A stretch of DNA of 64,000 nucleotides. Origin: Phoronis australis (lineage: Eukaryota; Phoronida; Phoronidae). Location of the stretch: contig NMRA01000438.1 of assembly GCA_002633005.1 (NCBI GenBank), positions 193,576-257,575 on the forward strand. Reading direction: 5' to 3'. The position numbers were made by a program, and so were the translations under genes. Each line of letters begins with the position of its first letter. Positions within the stretch are counted from its first letter, which is position 1. Below are positions 33,201-43,200 of this stretch, piece by piece. The notes beneath the pieces were generated by a model. The model was not told where the DNA came from, did no database searches, and saw nothing but the letters and a program-made list of their open reading frames with translations.

Positions 33201-33275
33201 CAAACTAATTCTGAGTAGTCAAAGACTCGAAAAATAATCGGGATTTTGGTTATAAAATCCGTAGACCGTCCTCCA
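18116..33275 (-). CDS. ATP6V1C1: V-type proton ATPase subunit C (whole gene)
   Basis: Subunit C bridges the peripheral stalks and a-subunit of the V-ATPase. Its release and rebinding control reversible V1-Vo assembly on acidic organelles. Eleven coding exons, high to low: 32141-32278, 30313-30466, 28135-28229, 26958-27049, 25436-25534, 24497-24565, 21371-21463, 20397-20490, 19937-20034, 19082-19211, 18116-18214. They total 1161 bases and give 386 residues; human ATP6V1C1 has 382. Every junction keeps phase and has GT-AG ends. The protein aligns end to end with the family: [18 protein letters not shown] at the start, [17 protein letters not shown] in the middle, [20 protein letters not shown] and [11 protein letters not shown] near the end. 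A 5' non-coding exon lies at 33193 to about 33275. The introns hold a CTCF-like repeat array, a decayed second copy of it, a SINE and a minisatellite. The vertebrate C1/C2 split may not apply, so the symbol means the single C-subunit orthologue. Confidence 0.96.
18340..18475. repeat. Diverged dispersed repeat, copy A
   Basis: This stretch inside ATP6V1C intron 10 resembles 30525-30665 in the same orientation. Shared words in order: GATGG, CTGAATTCAT or CCAAATTCATTG, AGTCTTCCCTC, GAGAATGAAG, AATT-ACATG, GCCATT and GAATTTTGC. The copies are old and the ends could not be fixed. Confidence 0.5.
19082..19211 (-). CDS. ATP6V1C1: ATP6V1C coding exon 10 (residues 311-354)
   Basis: Acceptor TACTTGCAG, donor GTGAGC, exit phase 0. 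It encodes [18 protein letters not shown] and [13 protein letters not shown], both standard subunit C segments. Confidence 0.97.
19937..20034 (-). CDS. ATP6V1C1: ATP6V1C coding exon 9 (residues 279-310)
   Basis: Acceptor CATATTCCAG, donor GTATAG, exit phase 2. It encodes the most conserved block of the family, [20 protein letters not shown] then [13 protein letters not shown]. Confidence 0.98.
20397..20490 (-). CDS. ATP6V1C1: ATP6V1C coding exon 8 (residues 247-278)
   Basis: Acceptor CATTTTCAG, donor GTGAGT, exit phase 0. It encodes [20 protein letters not shown] and LATDKKRQF. Confidence 0.96.
21371..21463 (-). CDS. ATP6V1C1: ATP6V1C coding exon 7 (residues 216-246)
   Basis: Acceptor CTGTTCAG, donor GTGAGT, exit phase 2. 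It encodes [20 protein letters not shown] and [11 protein letters not shown]. Confidence 0.96.
22023..24000. repeat. Non-autonomous element with 451-base higher-order tandem repeat of CTCF-like units (copy 1)
   Basis: The left end has a perfect hairpin CAACGC-GGA-GCGTTG (22029-22043) followed by ATGCGCCCAC (22046-22055). The right end has the hairpin ATGCGTCCACATAT-AA-ATATGTGGGCGCAT (23970-23999), whose last ten bases GTGGGCGCAT are the exact inverse of the left ATGCGCCCAC. Between them lie ~150-base related units in a repeating order of three types, with the type-A core recurring at 22880, 23331 and 23783 (451 and 452 apart). A GGAC/GCCGGAC-rich tract (23902-23956) precedes the right hairpin. 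Hairpin ends, an internal tandem core and a simple-sequence tract resemble Helitron-like non-autonomous elements with central repeats known from bivalves. That class is an inference. It lies in ATP6V1C intron 6. Confidence 0.75.
22574..23797 (+). promoter_or_regulatory. Array of nine CTCF-consensus-like cores
   Basis: Cores CCACTAGG(G/A/T)GGC start at 22574, 22735, 22880, 23024, 23185, 23331, 23477, 23638 and 23783. The spacings are 161, 145, 144, 161, 146, 146, 161 and 145. TGGCCACTAGGTGGCGCAA (22732, 23182, 23635) and TTGCCACTAGGGGGCACAC (22877, 23328, 23780) each match 18 of 19 positions of the vertebrate consensus YDRCCASYAGRKGGCRSYV. The third type (GGAGGCGCC) departs at one core position. 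Further left, CCAGTAGAGGGC at 22110 also fits. All cores have the same orientation. Binding is untested. Confidence 0.6.
24497..24565 (-). CDS. ATP6V1C1: ATP6V1C coding exon 6 (residues 193-215)
   Basis: Acceptor CCCTTTCAG, donor GTGAGT, exit phase 2. It encodes [20 protein letters not shown], matching the DW...YETL..MVVPRSS segment of the family. Confidence 0.96.
25058..25404. repeat. Diverged direct repeat pair in ATP6V1C intron 5
   Basis: CTAACCTGGAATAATTAATG with the following GTAATTAACTGACAAAATGTC (near 25063-25103) recurs as CTAACGAACCTGGAATGAGTG with GTAATTGACCGACAAAATGTC near 25353-25396, about 290 bases away. The copies bracket the NRF1-like palindrome at 25194. Confidence 0.55.
25194..25204. 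promoter_or_regulatory. NRF1-like palindrome GCGCATGCGCA in an intron
   Basis: AAATGGCGCATGCGCAC matches the NRF1 consensus YGCGCAYGCGCR at all but the first position. It lies in ATP6V1C intron 5, about 8 kb downstream of the annotated promoter, and might mark an internal promoter or enhancer. This is sequence evidence only. Confidence 0.35.
25436..25534 (-). CDS. ATP6V1C1: ATP6V1C coding exon 5 (residues 160-192)
   Basis: Acceptor TTTCTAG, donor GTAAGT, exit phase 2. It encodes [20 protein letters not shown] and [13 protein letters not shown]. Confidence 0.97.
26958..27049 (-). CDS. ATP6V1C1: ATP6V1C coding exon 4 (residues 130-159)
   Basis: Acceptor TTTACTGCAG, donor GTAAGT, exit phase 2. 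It encodes [20 protein letters not shown] and [10 protein letters not shown]. Confidence 0.97.
27601..27735. repeat. 72-base tandem duplication
   Basis: TTTTTGCTCAAAATGCACC followed by AAAAAGTCGACAATTATAAA occurs at 27604 and again 72 bases later at 27676. The copies are nearly identical, which suggests a recent local duplication in ATP6V1C intron 3. Confidence 0.8.
28135..28229 (-). CDS. ATP6V1C1: ATP6V1C coding exon 3 (residues 98-129)
   Basis: Acceptor TTCTTTCCAG, donor GTAG, exit phase 0. It encodes [20 protein letters not shown] and [11 protein letters not shown], a family signature. Confidence 0.97.
28481..30183. repeat. Decayed second copy of the CTCF-like-unit element
   Basis: The head CAAGAGCAATGC followed by AAATGCACCCAC aligns with the left end of the element at 22023. 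Degraded units follow, with cores near 28699, 28954, 29098, 29244, 29557, 29690, 29818 and 29975, in the same order of unit types. It stops near 30183 inside the sequence that precedes the right end of copy 1, so the GGAC tract and right hairpin are missing. Same orientation as copy 1. It lies in ATP6V1C intron 2. Only the core at 29690 keeps the full CCACTAGGGGGCACAC form. Confidence 0.7.
30313..30466 (-). CDS. ATP6V1C1: ATP6V1C coding exon 2 (residues 47-97)
   Basis: Acceptor TCCCTTTTTAG, donor GTAGGT chosen because it leaves phase 1, which fits the next exon. It encodes [20 protein letters not shown] and the conserved LQENLLANG. Confidence 0.95.
30525..30665. repeat. Diverged dispersed repeat, copy B
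   Basis: Partner of 18340-18475 (shared AGTCTTCCCTC, GAGAATGAAG, GCCATT and GAATTTTGC words in order). Lies in ATP6V1C intron 1. Confidence 0.5.
30725..30969. repeat. Minisatellite, about seven units of ~34 bases
   Basis: The unit reads roughly AGCTGATTACTTTGTCTTGT followed by ACTGTATTTACCTGA. Units differ by substitutions and 1-base indels. It lies in ATP6V1C intron 1. Each unit contains a pyrimidine-rich stretch but no acceptor-like AG context worth noting. Confidence 0.85.
31808..31975 (+). repeat. tRNA-derived SINE, copy 1
   Basis: TGTGGCCTAGTGTGATAGG resembles an A box and GGTTTGAGTTCC (31857-31868) a B box. The body ends in AAAATGGTTCCAGGCGATCA and GGGCCCACATGC. The same body is at 60221-60424. 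Split promoter boxes and a shared non-tRNA tail define a SINE family. It lies in ATP6V1C intron 1, antisense to the gene. Confidence 0.75.
32141..32290 (-). CDS. ATP6V1C1: ATP6V1C first coding exon (residues 1-46; ATG at 32276-32278)
   Basis: The acceptor TTTCTTTGTAG is followed by 12 bases of 5'UTR (ACGGCGGCTAAA) and the start codon, which encodes [20 protein letters not shown]. Donor GTAAAG, phase 0. The acceptor directly before the ATG shows that a separate 5' non-coding exon exists upstream. Confidence 0.95.
32530..32710. repeat. Tandemly duplicated G-rich block around a 7-N gap (32634-32640)
   Basis: Two related blocks, each with a GGTGG/TGCGCCACC-like word, a long G run, AGCCC(C)TC and TTTTTTCAGTGCT(A/G)CGC, flank the gap. 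The G run continues on both sides of the N. The copy number is probably mis-assembled. Confidence 0.6.
33193..33275 (-). other. ATP6V1C 5' non-coding exon (5' end approximate)
   Basis: Read on the minus strand, AGTTTGTGAAAAGA is followed by the donor GTGAGT (33187-33192), the only strong donor upstream of the coding acceptor at 32291. The transcription start is placed near the YY1-like CAAGATGG (33273-33280) by analogy with YY1 sites at start sites of housekeeping genes. It needs transcript data. Confidence 0.5.
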
Positions 33276-33280
33276 TCTTG
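33273..33280 (-). promoter_or_regulatory. YY1-like motif at the ATP6V1C promoter
   Basis: Minus strand CAAGATGGAGG resembles the YY1 consensus AAGATGGCGGC, with A for C at one core position. YY1 sites of this orientation often sit just downstream of transcription starts. Confidence 0.4.
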
Positions 33281-33286
33281 GTCAAA

Positions 33287-33294
33287 TCACGTGA
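33287..33294. promoter_or_regulatory. TCACGTGA palindromic E-box (CLEAR-like) upstream of ATP6V1C
   Basis: The octamer TCACGTGA is the core of the CLEAR element GTCACGTGAC bound by TFEB/MITF factors, which activate V-ATPase and lysosomal genes in vertebrates. It lies 7 bases upstream of the YY1-like motif and under 20 bases from the presumed start. The flanking bases (A on the left, T on the right) are not the optimal G and C. Confidence 0.5.
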
Positions 33295-34097
33295 TAAAAT
33301 CCAAATTTTTCACTTCTGCGCATTCTTTTGCTCATACTGTGACGTTTGACATAGTTTAATTTAGGTCAAATGTTGTGTATTGTTGAGGTGTCGGCGTGAT
33401 TGTTGGTTGCGTTGCTGCGATGGATTCGCCCCCAATTTTCCCCTTGGCATTGCAAGTTTAATTCAACGAAGCATCTGATGACTTCCCATGATATTCATCC
33501 GGTCAGCTAACGAACGGTTCTGTTACCGTACATGCGCCAGCTTCGGATCATCGATGACGGAATAGCAGAAATGATTCCACATTGAGACATTGAGTCTTCC
33601 AGGGCAAAGCGAAAATGACAGCATTCTTCGATATCACATTTGGCCAATTTCTGTGTGAAGTTATATACGAGATTAGCTTATGAATAAGATTTGTTTTTCT
33701 TCGGATCTGTTTATACTACTTATACCGTCTCGTAAGTCTCTCGTTGACTTCCCTCAGCGGCCTCATCGCCGTGACTGCAAATGATTCGATACTAGTTAGT
33801 ACTAGTAGTAGTATTTGATATTGATCTTGTGATTCTTGTGGTGTTCTCGCGTTAATACCTAGCTCATCAAACAATCTTGTAACTTTCCTCCACTATGTTA
33901 AAAACTCATATAATACCCTTCAGAACAATAAAAACCGTACTGAATGTTCTTGTGGAGCAGCAGTTCTGTGAAACACGAAACCAAAGGTGTAGGATCAGCG
34001 TGGCTGTAAGCACAGGTCTTGTAGTGTGCGTGAACCTACATGGATAATCACTGTTGTGCATTGGATTATAATCCCAGGATAGAAACTTGTTTTCACT
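33295..34097. promoter_or_regulatory. Head-to-head intergenic region between ATP6V1C and the kinase-like gene
   Basis: About 0.8 kb separates the divergent genes, so it likely holds both promoters. Apart from the E-box and YY1-like site at its left edge I see no TATA box or further motif I would defend. Confidence 0.45.
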
Positions 34098-34254
34098 ATG
34101 GGAAACGGATGTGCAAAGATTAAAAAGACAAAAAAGTCTGAGGTAAAAGTCGACGCTGTATTGAATAGATTACAGAAAGTTAGCGTAGTATTCGGAACAG
34201 ATATACAAAAGTTGAATGCAGATGACAAGAAAACCCTGATAGTCTTCATTTTTG
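34098..34254 (+). CDS. Kinase-like gene, exon 1 (residues 1-52 plus one base)
   Basis: ATG in a TTCACTATGG context, donor GTAAGT at 34255. The single trailing G plus GG at 59434 makes the first P-loop glycine, so the join across 25 kb is supported by phase and by protein sense. The segment 11-47 is lysine-rich. Confidence 0.82.
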
Positions 34255-37200
34255 GTAAGTATTGCTTGTGATGTTCGTCGGCTAGCTATGATTAATGCGA
34301 CAGATTTTTTTCTTTCATGATGGGAGACTGCTGAACAATTAATTATAATATAGGCGGATCCAGGGGGGTTGAGGTGTCCAGACCCACCTTTTTACCCCTT
34401 GATTTTAATGATATCAAATATAGAATCTTCAAATTATTGACTGTGACCCCCCACTGTAAAAAATCCTTTAGGGTCAAATCACTCCATTTTAAAAGATCGG
34501 CTGGATCTACCCCTGTATCAAATGAGAATTTCTCGCTTATACGTTGGTCACGGCCAAGATTCCTTTTTCCATGATCAGACATCTTTCACAGTATAATGGT
34601 TATATATTTAGCACGCCCTTTGTATTTTTGCTAATGAAGCAGAAAGGGCCGTGCTTGCACTACTTCATTAATGGTGGTCGTTATTACACCAAAATTAATT
34701 TTCTCTGACAGTTGCATGCAGCGTTCGAAATACACGCTGGCGTGGTGGTCTGAGGCCAGTGGATTTGGGGCCGGGCCAGTAAACGTTCGCATATAGATCT
34801 TAATTGTGGATGTAGTGTCATATTTATTTGCTGAAGCTTGAACATTGGTTGCACTGAGTTACAGCCTGAAATATGAAAAGTAAGCGGATTTGATGACATT
34901 TTCCAAGATGTTACTGGGTAACTGGTAACTGGGTTTCATCTTGACAATGGGCCATTTCACAAACTATCGTTAGTTTTGAATATGTTTCGTAACTGTTTTC
35001 GTCATTTTATTTAATACTCCTGTCTAGTTTGTTCCATTTCCTGCCTGGTTGCTACTTTTGATTTTACTTTTAAGCTTGAAATGCCATAACAGTTGCAGAT
35101 TTTGATTGCCTCAGTGAAACCTAGAAGTCACCATGACCCACCGACCCTACTCTATTGCTTGGATTTTCTCATTGACATAGAGCCTACTGTAGCCATATTA
35201 CCAGTAGTTAGTCTTCAAATACGTGTTTTATCGCCAGCTAATTACCGACTCACAGTTTTCCCGTTAGCATGGCACTGGTACTCCTCGAATAAAGTAGTCC
35301 GGCATGACTTGGCGATATTCGCTGTCATAGAAGCTAAATGACATCTAATTTTGTGTGTTGTTTCTGTTTGTCATAATGTGTTTTAGATTTATACTAAAAG
35401 CATAAATCATGTGGTGTTGTAATTATGATCAGCGTTTATAAATCTTTCGAGTATACCAATGCCCTCGGTCGCTTGTCTTCAACTCGTAACCAATGTTTGT
35501 TGATTTTAGCTTATTTAGTTCACCGATATTTAAAATTCGAAAACCATAGCATGCTGTTTTTTCCAGCTGAATACTTCTGTAATGTTTATTTTTAATGAAA
35601 ATTAATGGTCTATAAATGCACTAGTGTGTACCGGCGGAGATTTTAATGCAGTTGGGTAACTACACTTAAAGCCGAACTTCAACGGAATTTTGTTATTTTA
35701 GATGTATTGGGCTAACCAGATAGTCTCTTAGAGCAAAGCCTTAGTAAATTGAAAAAATACGAGTTCAATCAGGCAAATGTAAGCCTGTCCAATGAGAGGT
35801 TTATTTTTTTGTGCCATGCTGGTGCGAGATCCCAGCCCAAACAACAAAAGGCCGATAACAGTTGTATTGAACAGGGGTCTTACAACATCACTGGATGCTG
35901 GTGTTACTCACAGCTGTTGGAATTAAAAGGTGATTCTTGCAGACTGACCTAGACAAAATCAAGCCAATAGGCCTGACAGTTCGATACATTTGGCAATGTA
36001 TGGTGCTAGTTCGCTCTCAGCAATGCTCTTAACATACTGTAGGAACCAAACTTACAGGTGTTTCTGTTCAAGATAAGCTTTAATTGGGTCTTGCTCCCAC
36101 TCAATGCGGTCATCGCAACCCGTTTGTCCAGACTGGGACTGGGACTCCTTGATCCTGTGAAAGCCTCCCAGAACAGGGTTGAAGGAAAAGCAATGAAAAT
36201 TCCCACACATCTTTAAAAATTACGTGTTTTGCTTGTAAGTGAACCTGCATATCTAGAAATTGAGATTGAAGAAATTTTGAACAACCATTTCCTTATGATA
36301 AAAGTTTTGTCATTCAAAAAGTAACAGGCATAAACATTTGTTACTGTCCATGTAATTGCTGTTGCAAGACCAATGTGTGACTGATGGTTATTCCTTTTAC
36401 ACCTTTGAGAACAATGAATCTTGCATCTAGATAACTGTTCGTCGCCATTCTGACGTACCAAAAATACGTTCACGTGCACTTCTAAAAATGTACATAAATT
36501 TATGATGACAATGCCAATAAAATCGTGATTGTAAGAAAGCTTAACAACATTGGGTCATGTTCAATGAATCTCAGTGATCATGTAACATGAACTGCATCTT
36601 CAAGACATTTGATTGAATATTTGGAACTGTAACATCGTCAGTAGGTGACTTGTGTTTTGTAAATAAACGGTTACCTTGGTTACCTAGATGCAGCCTGAAT
36701 GTGTGGAACATTTTTCATTCAAGCTTCAAATGAATAACCTGCAGTGACATAAAGAGTGATTCTTGTAAGTTTTCTTAAGAAGACCACCTCAGTATTTGTC
36801 TGAAAAAATCATGCGTCACTCGGAACAGTTGGTTGCATGATCACAACTGTGTGCATAATGAAGAAAGATGTATTCAATAATTAAAGAGAACGGTTCATGT
36901 GTGCTATCGTGCGTTAATGACGAGTTGCCTTGAAATAAAAATGGATGAGATTTCGGTTACATTCGAGGCATTTGTTTGTCAGCCCTCTGGAGTTCATCGA
37001 CTATGAAAACTCATACGATCAAATTCTGTTGATGAATGTGTTGGAAATAAACAGTAATTAAGTTGGAAAGAACTCACTTTGCCCGCTCTAACTCTCACAA
37101 TATACAACTCTCTCTCTCTCACTAAAATAGAAAATCACTACATTTTGTGCACGCTTCTGTAGTTCCACAAAATGAGTCATTGACTCTGGTGGCTCTTGCA

Positions 37201-40200
37201 ACCAACCTGTGGGATGTGAACTATTTTTACGTACTTGTAAGCTTTTGTGCATGACAATTGAGTAACATTGTGCACGCTAATTTTGGGATAAGGTATTGTA
37301 TTTGTCCGTACAAAATTGTACGATTTATTGTTTCTATGGACATTGGATTTCTGAATTAACATACTTGAGGAGTTTTAAATGGTACGCAGATTAATCGAGG
37401 CATATAAACACAAAAACCTAAGATTAAGTCCTAAAAGGAAAACTTCAGTCATGGGTTATTTTGTGTTGTCATCTTCATGCCGATCGTACGAGTTTTAAAC
37501 TGGATGATCATTGGAGAAACAGGTGAAGGTCGGATATATATGCCTGAATTTTGAGAACCAGTTTAATGTCGCCTGTGTGACCTCAAATTTTGTTTGGTGA
37601 CCTCGGTAATGATTCCAGGTCACCGAAGTTGCCACAAAACATGTGAGCACGCACTCAAAAAACTACAGGAATGGAAGCCGGTATCGTTCGTAAAAATTTG
37701 AAGTGCCCATTGTTTTCCAGGAAGGAATCATGGGATTCAAAAGTGATATCCAAGGACCATATTAGGAATAAATTGGTTGTGAATGAGCGCTTGAGACTCA
37801 CATCTGGCGTGCGTTCAGTAGATGCTAGGACCTACACTAGGACCAAGCTAAAACCTAGTCAAAGTCCCATGTTCTTATTTAAAATGCACGTCAATATCTC
37901 ACGTAATCTCGTGAAGTCTTGCTTTTTAGCGAGGTCCTAGCGTTACTCAGAACAGGAGGCTGATCTTCCATTTCAGGAAATAAATGCCTGGTGATGTCCG
38001 GTCAACACTAGCGAACAATTATTGAGCTCTCCATCTTTAGCTGATGGAATAATAAGCCTCCTAATTTCTCATTTGTTGATGTAAACCACCGATAAGCAAT
38101 GCTTCCAGTATATATCCATTAAAATCAGAGATCAAACACACGGTTAAATTACAACGGAAGTCGGAATTACAAAAATATTTTTCGGTGAAACAATTTGCGC
38201 CTCAAGTGTATGCGATCGCATGTGTTCTATCTTCGTTGGCAGGAGAAATTGAGTTAGAGATTGAGAATGGAGTATGGCACTTACCTTTATTTAAAGTTTT
38301 TAGTCCATGATTTCAACTTCAGTTTTGGTGACCTCAGATTTCGTTTGGTGATTTTTGACAAGTTGCCAAAAGCGACTTAGCATCATTTAGTTAGCTGTCG
38401 AGCACTGAAAATGTTCACCAGACCTGTGTAATTCCATTCTTTCTATGAATGATTCATTTGGTTTCGTTGTTGAGATTGAGGGATTGGTAACTGTACATCA
38501 TTGCCTATGTGGTTAGTTTTGATGTCATAGTCTGCTTACCAACATACTTACGCCCGAAACCATAACGTGTCGATGTCTTAACACTATGTTCAGATTTTGT
38601 AAGGTCGATTGACAAATTATGCTCAAATGTCAAGGTGTTCAATGTTGCATTGAAGCAGAATTATGTATGACAATCAAATCTTTGACCATGTAGATCAGGT
38701 GTGATAATGGGTTTCCCCTCACCTCTATTCTAGCTGAAATTTACATGATCAACCTTGAGACTGAAGCACTGGCAAGTGACGATCCATTCCCCCCNTTATT
38801 AACCGAGCATGGGAATTTGATTGGACTTCAACATCTTGACTTTTGAATAGGAGTATAGCTTTATCAAAAACACTCCTAGGTTATGACTAACACTGAAATT
38901 TTCTAGTTTCCATGCAATGGAACTTTTCATTACATGTTAACACACTTGACAACTAGCACCTTTTGGTCATGGCTGAGAAGATAATTGTTTATTACCCCTG
39001 ATGGTTTTGAATAGCCCAACCCAAAACTGCCAATCTGCTTGACGTTTTGTGGCCAACTGGTTCCATTTCCTGATAGAACCAACCATAAAGTGTTTACTAA
39101 ACAATGTAGTTCTATGCTGATGTATTACAACATATGCACTAGTTCTAATTGTGACTATCATGAACATGTGATACCACTTGATGTTAACAAGATTGGACAT
39201 CATGACTTAAGACGTTTAACTAACCTACAAAGACATTGGAAATCTTACAACTTAAGCATTAAGGTAGCCATTTCAGGGCTCTGCAAACATTTATTTAGAA
39301 GGCTTGTCAAAGGGATAATCTAATAATGCTCTGACAGCCAGATCAGTCTTTCAATTTTGAAACAGTACCTGTGTCATGGGCCAATGCTGCATGGACAGTC
39401 TGGCTGACATGGATACTGGCACTTAAGGGACTTAATTGCTACAGTCAGATAATGGCTCCTGACTCATCAGTTTGTGCTTTGGGACTGCCAGTCTGTTTAC
39501 AGCCATGCCTACTGCCTTTACTGTAGTCTCAAAACCAGAGACTCAGCACACCATTATTACCCCCTTGATGTGGAGAACAAAATCTTGATTAAGTGTATTG
39601 CAAGTGCTAAGCTGATCATTGGTGATAACAGTGCTGTGGTGGCAAATACACTCAAGATTTCACAAAATAAAGGGAATAATTGTGAACCAAAGGTATTAAA
39701 TCTAGGAAAACTTTGGAAACCAATGTTCACAAACTTTGAAACGAATTTCAGTGGAACTGTTGTCTGACTTTGATACTCATAGTTTTCCTTGGACTGACAG
39801 GGACCTGGACTGGCCCTAATGCAGCTAACCCATCAGGTTATGTTGTAAATAGTGTTTACCTGCGTTTAATTGTACAGTAGTAATTTATAATTTCCACAGT
39901 ATGATCTTATGCTGGGACAAGTTACTGGGCTAGAAGAAGTTATCCAGAGCAAGTTACCTTAGAACAAGTTATGCTACCTTGATATTTTGTGTTTTAAGTG
40001 TTGGTATGTGGAATCCTTTCCCAAGCACTAAATTTTGTCATTGTCAAGTTATTTTTGGCACTAGCAAATACCTGAAGGGGATTGCTTCTTTCATCATTGC
40101 CATGGTGTTCGCGTTCAATCCCTTATGAATTTGTACAGATCTATCAGAGTGTCTAACGTGCAGTTAACAGTCGTCTACAAAAGTTGACACGGATCAGCTG

Positions 40201-43200
40201 ACACGGAACGAGTTGTTCCAGAACAAGTATGTGTGTAAACGGCTCTGACACGGAGCAAATTGACACTGCCGTGTCAACTTTTTGCCACCCGTTTGTGAGG
40301 TAGAGCAATTTGCGCTGAACATCTTACTCCGTGTCAATTATGTGTCTAAACGCGTAACTGGGTTAAGCAGGAAAGGATTATCTCTACTGCGCTTGTGTAA
40401 TGACCTCAATACAGGTTCTTTGTCTCTTAACTCCCCTGATTTGTAAACTTGCCCATACACTCTCCAGCCTACAATTTCCGTCTTGCCACAGTTAGTACGG
40501 ACGCTTGATACCGATCAATTTGCGCCGTGTCAGTTGCGCCGGGCCAAAAGTTGATGTCTAAACAGGTCTTTAAAGACAGGACTTTCTTTTAAAGTTTTAC
40601 TACCTCTAGGCACAACATATTTCAGTTATTGATTTTTAGTTTTCTATGACTTGCTCATCCACATGTAATTTCGTGATGACAAATATGCATTAAATTTGCA
40701 AACTGGTATTGATTGATTTGTACTTGAATTCCCTTTTGTACAAAAATACATTATGTGGGTTAATCTTGTATGTTAGAGAAATTTTATGTGTGACTGATTT
40801 AGGGTCACTAAAATGAGGGAATGAGACAAAAGTATGTAAATTACATAACAATTTTCTGGTTCAAGTCCCAGAATCTACACAAAAACTAATGCCAAGATAC
40901 TCGTATTCATGGGACTGCCTCATTTTTAAAAAAATCTTCATTTTTCATGGAGATTGCCATAATTTCTACAAACATGAATTCTTTGCATGAAACTTCTAAA
41001 TTTTTTAGCTACAAACACTGCCAGTAGTATTTTCTTAAGGTATTTAGCCCTAGTATTTCAACTTCGCTGTCAAACTGAAGACATTAACAAAAATGGAAGC
41101 CGAGCTCTCACAATGAAACCCTTTAAAAAAATGCCAGGCCGCCTGGCTTTTGTACCTATGGTAATAGTATAAAACAGAAAATTTGAATGTGGGATTTTTG
41201 GAAAATTTGGTTCTCCACATGAAAAATCATAATTTCAATGTCCAGTTGCATGATTGTGAGCATCTGGATATTGTTTTTGTGGAAATCTTAAGGATGGTAA
41301 AAATGTGTAGTTTTATGTGTCTAGGTAGTAAAAAGGTCATTTAGAAATTTGCTTTTAGGTAATGGTGTAATTCTTCAACCTTAAAGACCAGTATTAGTTG
41401 CCCCATTATTTCAACAATATTAGTATATTAGAACATTCTATAAAGACGTTATCAGGGTGTTGGTAACGAAATCTGTTGGCAAAAAAATCTTAAAAACCTA
41501 CAGTTGTCACGATCTGTCACTGTGCCGGAAATAAGAGTCATTTAGGAAAGATCAAATAACAAGATTGTCTATTCAACTGGGCTAAAAACCCTGGTCTCAA
41601 ATATGGAATTTTCCTGCCTAAAGTTATGCATCACTTTTTGGGAATTAATTTCGATGTCGATGTAGATGAAATTGTTTAACTAAAGTATCACATTTAATTA
41701 ATGAAATTGAAAGAGACTCATGACAGCCTTCATCACTAAGTCCTCTTGGCAGAATTACTGTTATTAGTGTATCTTGTTACCTTGTCACCCAAGCTAATTC
41801 ATTTGCTCCTTGTTGTGCCATCAGCATGATCCTGGCAATCAGTAATCTGTCTTAAACTAGATGTGTTTCAGATTTGTTCGATGTGACAAAAATGACATAT
41901 TATAGAAAAAGGAAATGGTGAAAAAAGTCCTTTGCCAGGACGTTTTAAAATGATTCTCATTGGATAAGTTTTAATTTTTTATAATCATGTTTACACAAAC
42001 TAGTATTTCAGCCAATGTTATTCAGCAAAAATTGACGTTTTGGGTCTTTTATATGTGCCGCAGGAAAGATGTTGGTTATAATTATGATTTCCTTGACTTG
42101 AACAGATTCGTAACGTCTTAGGCTTCATTTTGTAGCTGTTAGGCATCGTCGGCTCTGCATGTCATTGCGCTTCTGCGTGAAAATTTTAATTTTAATGAAG
42201 ATTCCAGAGGTATGAAACTTTCTGTTATTGATTACAAATTTCCAAATAGCAAATATTGCGAATATACATATATTTCAGATAATTTGATTAATATACAAAA
42301 AAACCAACGCGTGATCTGAGATGGGAATCACAAATAATATTCTTGATACAATCTGAGGACGGAAGTTTTTGCTTGCTCCCTTTAAATTGCGCTGATGGTT
42401 TGAGATTGAGATTTAAGTAGATTTCAAACTTTTTTGGCCACATCATGTTGTCATGGCAAACAATTTTCTGGTAAAAATTGGTAAGAGTCGAATCTTTGTA
42501 CATTTTATAAAAAGACCAAAAATAAAACTCATGATGAAAACTTTCTGGTATGCCTAAATTCAATGGTTGCTTTCAAAAACACAGCTTTAGTACGTAGCTG
42601 TTCTCTAATCGAGTGGTGTATTATTTGGTAAGCTTCATAAATTGAATATATTTAATTTACTTATTTTTGTGCGAAAGTATCAAATTTCCTGTCAAAGGCT
42701 TAGAAATATTGCTCCTTCAACTGAAATTTTTAAGAAGGAATTGTTACAATTATTTCAAATCAGAAATGTGTTTATGCCTAACTGCGATTATTAAAGCTAT
42801 GATGAACATGGTCCTCTTTGTCTCTTCTGGTTTTTGACTATGAGCTACGGTAAAGTCGCGTGATTTTCGGACACTGAAAATTAATTCCAATAGAAAAAAT
42901 TCATTCTTGGACGAATCTCGCGAAACATCATTTCTGTGGTGTCCGAATTTGGCGGACCTCCAAATTTAGGTTTCCGCTAGTGTCCGAATTTCGTGGGTGT
43001 ACATTATTTCGATGAGCGGTCGTAGTATCAACATTGCTGGCTCGGTCATTTGATAGCAGTATAATTGCAGGTAAATGAGACTCAAATAGTCTGAGCGATT
43101 AATTTTTGAAAATCTGGCTTTCCCAATAAGAAATGTGCGCCGTCGACGCACAAAAACCGTTCCCAACTAGTGTTGGTTCTTCTTTTCAAAGATGTGCTTT

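Noticed and set aside
34098-34254. Exon 1 as a separate small myristoylated protein gene
   Set aside because: The donor GTAAGT leaves one G that completes the P-loop glycine at 59434 in perfect phase; reading on gives only a short intronic extension.
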